This document shows positions 6,627 through 8,267 of a stretch of 8,267 bases of DNA, piece by piece. Where the stretch lies: the NCBI GenBank assembly GCA_007116425.1, contig SKIL01000184.1, forward strand, positions 1 through 8,267, written 5' to 3'. This DNA is from Bacteriovoracaceae bacterium. Lineage in GTDB: Bacteria > Bdellovibrionota > Bacteriovoracia > Bacteriovoracales > Bacteriovoracaceae. The notes beneath the pieces are model-generated. The model was not told where the DNA came from, ran no database searches, and worked only from the letters and a program-made list of their open reading frames with translations. Both the position numbers and the translations under genes were made by a program. Position 1 is the first letter of the stretch, and each line of letters starts with the position of its first letter.

Positions 6627-6651
6627 AATTAAAAGGCTCACCCTTTTAATT
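6627..6651. repeat. Perfect inverted repeat in the leader of lipoprotein B
   Basis: AATTAAAAGG (6627-6636), spacer CTCAC, CCTTTTAATT (6642-6651): ten perfect pairs. It lies about 20 nt upstream of the lipoprotein B start, just before its ribosome site. It could be a protein-binding operator or an mRNA leader hairpin. With no T-run after the stem on the minus strand, it is not a good terminator there. Confidence 0.65.
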
Positions 6652-6703
6652 TTGTTGAGTAGCAAATTTTGATTTGCCTACTTGTTCGGAAAAAATTTCC
6701 TAG

Positions 6704-6733
6704 TCTTTAGAGTAATGACTCTATTTTTATCAA
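6704..6733 (-). promoter_or_regulatory. Weak candidate promoter for lipoprotein B
   Basis: On the minus strand TTGATA (6733-6728, five of six matches to a sigma-70 -35 box), an 18-nt spacer, and TAAAGA (6709-6704, three of six matches to a -10 box). The spacer contains the small dyad GAGT-CATT-ACTC (6721-6710). The match is partial and AT-rich DNA gives many such hits, so this is only a suggestion. Confidence 0.2.
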
Positions 6734-6738
6734 AATAA

Positions 6739-6751
6739 AATTGGACCAATT
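6739..6751. repeat. Palindrome AATTGG-A-CCAATT, possible operator
   Basis: A perfect 6-bp dyad around one base lies in the 236-bp region between the divergent lipoprotein B and FlgM-like genes, close upstream of the candidate lipoprotein B promoter. The symmetry suggests a dimeric regulator site, but no cognate regulator is in the window. Confidence 0.4.
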
Positions 6752-6842
6752 CGCTCGCCCTTGCATTAATTTCCATGTTTAAATTCTCGAGCTGCTTTAA
6801 TGATAGACTATTTGGAGGTTGCAGGTTTCTTTTGGAGGAGTA

Positions 6843-7256
6843 ATGGAGCTTCGAGTACTTGATAGATTTAGTGCGACAGGAACGACTCATAATTCTGATC
6901 ATTCAAAAAAACAGAGTGTTTCATCTCGTAGGCCTAGTGATGCAGAAATTAGAAGAGCTGTAAGAGAGTTTGAAGAGCGTAAGAATAGACCAATCGAAAA
7001 ATCACCAGTAGTAGATAAGGTTGAAATTAGTGAAAAAGCAAAAACAATAAAACATGAAAAAGTAGAGTCTACCGAAGTCGAGAAAACTGAGAAAATTGAG
7101 ATCGTTGAAGAAGTTGAGTCCGATATTGGAAGGAACGATCCAAACAGTGAGTCGACCAGAGAAAAGTTAAGACATGTTCTACGTTCAAATTCTTTTCAGT
7201 TCTCAGAAGAAGAAAGAAGAGCGTTAGGTGATATTCTTAATCAAGACAAATCCTAA
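6843..7256 (+). CDS. Small charged, probably disordered protein with FlgM-like layout
   Basis: This 137-aa protein starts at ATG 6843, with GGAGGAG at 6834-6840 just upstream. A TTG at 6819 would extend it by eight residues but lacks a properly spaced site. There is no signal peptide or membrane segment, so it should be cytoplasmic. Layout: a short N-terminus (MELRVLDRFSATGTT), a basic helix (about 31-48), the motif VDKVEISEKAK (57-67), a low-complexity Lys/Glu/Val stretch (68-93), and a C-terminal helix REKLRHVLRSNSFQFSEEER (106-125) followed by ALGDILNQ. FlgM anti-sigma-28 factors share this order: disordered N-terminus, a D-[KR]-V/I-x-[IL]-S-x-x-A-K motif, then R-x-x-K-[IL]-x-x-[IL] with a final I-x-x-x-[IL]-[IL] helix. 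The resemblance is by eye only and the C-terminal Gly-x-Tyr of FlgM is absent. No flagellar gene lies nearby. It could instead be an unrelated charged protein. Confidence 0.72.
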   Translation: MELRVLDRFSATGTTHNSDHSKKQSVSSRRPSDAEIRRAVREFEERKNRPIEKSPVVDKVEISEKAKTIKHEKVESTEVEKTEKIEIVEEVESDIGRNDPNSESTREKLRHVLRSNSFQFSEEERRALGDILNQDKS

Positions 7257-7259
7257 CTT

Positions 7260-8267
7260 TTAATCATCTTCCAACATCATTTCAACTTTACGAATTGTTT
7301 CGGGAACAACTCTTTCAACTTTTCCCTCTATTAAGGTCGCGGCAGAGTGATTGTGTCCGCCTCCACCTAGTGCCTGCGCTATAATTCCCACATCTGTTTG
7401 ATCGTCTACTGAGCGCATTGAGATTTTTACCATCTCACGAACCTGGCGAAACATTAAAACGACTTTTACTTGATCTAAAATTAAAAGGTGATTGATGAAG
7501 CCGTGAGTATCCTCTGGGTCGACATCATATTTTTTTAAGTTTTCTTCAGTTAGAGAAATCCATCCGATAGTTTCTTTTTTATTGGTTTGCGCTGACTGTA
7601 AAACGAGACCTAGAAGTTTTAGATAAGATGTTTTTTTAGTCCCATAAATGGCGTTATAGGCCTCAGGTGGCCTGACTCCTGTGTCCATTAGGTTCGCGAT
7701 CACTCGGTGAGTGTCACCGGTTACTGTCGGGTAGCGAAAGCTTGAGGTGTCAATCAGGATTGAGGTGTACAGTGAAAGTGCCATACTCTTTGTCATCTTG
7801 ACGTTCATGGCCTCAATGAAGGTCCCTACTAATTCTCCAGTTGCCGCTTTGGAGGTATCGATACAATGAATTTTTGCGAGCTCTTTTGGGCAGGGGTGAT
7901 GGTCAATAAAGAGTAGTTCTTTAGACTTAGTCACTAATTTTTGGACCTGGGTACCAATTCTTGGAAGGGCATTAGTGTCCGTCACGATAAAGAGATCAAT
8001 TTCTTGGTTTTTGTATTTCTTTTGATAATTGCGATAAGAGATCACAACATCTTCAGGATCTAAATATTTATATCTTTCAAGTAAGGCCAACTCATTGACA
8101 CAAATAGCATTTTTCCCCTTCTTTTTTAAGGCCATACAAAGGGCGACTTCACTTCCAATTCCATCAGCATCTGGATGCAGGTGGGTTGTGATGACTATGG
8201 TATTGGCCCGCTCAATGAGATCGAGAAAACGTTGAGTGATGCTAGATACTTTATTTCTTTTTTTCAT
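7260..8267 (-). CDS. DHH/DHHA1 phosphoesterase, NrnA-like (nano-RNase/pAp phosphatase family)
   Basis: The 335-aa protein is full length for NrnA-like enzymes. The ATG occupies the last three bases of the window, so its ribosome site and promoter are not visible. The DHH domain motifs are complete: HPDADGIGSE (31-40), VTDTNA with Asp97, the signature IDHHP with D122-H123-H124, and LIDTSSFRYPT with Asp173. These are metal (Mn2+) ligands in this family. The DHHA1 substrate-binding domain follows, with GGGGHNHSAA (301-310). Family members degrade 2-5 nt RNA fragments and/or dephosphorylate 3'-phosphoadenosine 5'-phosphate in the cytoplasm; some act on cyclic dinucleotide products. Which substrate applies here cannot be read from sequence. 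There is no RecJ C-terminal domain or CBS/tRNA-nucleotidyltransferase fusion. The gene ends 3 nt from the convergent FlgM-like gene. Confidence 0.92.
   Translation of the reverse strand: MKKRNKVSSITQRFLDLIERANTIVITTHLHPDADGIGSEVALCMALKKKGKNAICVNELALLERYKYLDPEDVVISYRNYQKKYKNQEIDLFIVTDTNALPRIGTQVQKLVTKSKELLFIDHHPCPKELAKIHCIDTSKAATGELVGTFIEAMNVKMTKSMALSLYTSILIDTSSFRYPTVTGDTHRVIANLMDTGVRPPEAYNAIYGTKKTSYLKLLGLVLQSAQTNKKETIGWISLTEENLKKYDVDPEDTHGFINHLLILDQVKVVLMFRQVREMVKISMRSVDDQTDVGIIAQALGGGGHNHSAATLIEGKVERVVPETIRKVEMMLEDD

Noticed and set aside
6678..6902. Minus-strand open frame of 74 codons upstream of lipoprotein B
   Set aside because: It overlaps the 5' end of the FlgM-like gene, has no clear ribosome site and covers the dyad-rich control region. 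A shorter version from ATG near 6777 is possible but unsupported.
1..8267. CRISPR array, insertion sequence, tRNA or phage signature
   Set aside because: I found no regularly spaced direct repeats, transposase or integrase motifs, or cloverleaf-like sequences on either strand.

Overview
The window looks like chromosomal DNA from a moderately AT-rich Gram-negative bacterium. The protein sequences (a TatT-linked TRAP transporter, abundant short lipoproteins, Lys/Glu-rich basic-acidic proteins) remind me of marine Bdellovibrionota, Bacteriovorax/Halobacteriovorax type. This is an impression from sequence style and not a proven assignment. There are no tRNA or rRNA genes, no CRISPR array, no insertion sequence and no phage genes.

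Layout. (1) Positions 1-4881, plus strand, form a tight five-gene operon: the 3' end of a TatT-type TRAP-associated protein, then dctP (periplasmic binding protein), dctQ (small permease), dctM (large permease), and a large exported protein of unknown function. That last protein has a cysteine-containing N-terminal domain, a Pro-Glu linker and a separate C-terminal domain. Gaps are 10 nt, 19 nt, a 1-nt overlap and about 20 nt. The operon ends at a hairpin (4892-4923) that also works as a terminator for the convergent gene. (2) Positions 4922-6606, minus strand, carry two paralogous lipoproteins of 218 and 216 aa. They are about 71% identical in their mature parts and are separated by a 377-nt non-coding gap containing a strong hairpin and homopolymer tracts. 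(3) Positions 6607-6842 are a divergent intergenic region unusually rich in short dyads. (4) Positions 6843-7256, plus strand, encode a small, highly charged protein whose layout resembles the anti-sigma-28 factor FlgM. It runs tail to tail, with a 3-nt gap, into (5) a complete DHH/DHHA1 phosphoesterase (NrnA-like) on the minus strand, which starts exactly at the window edge.

How the genes work together. TatT, DctP, DctQ and DctM should form one secondary, ion-driven, high-affinity uptake system. In this DctP the carboxylate-binding arginine expected after the 'GLKI' motif is a tryptophan. With TatT present, this argues that the ligand is not a classic C4-dicarboxylate or sialic acid and may be hydrophobic. 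The fifth gene is co-transcribed but is not a known TRAP component. The lipoprotein pair and the FlgM-like protein have no visible functional link to the transporter. The most novel items are the fifth operon protein, the duplicated lipoprotein family and the FlgM-like protein.
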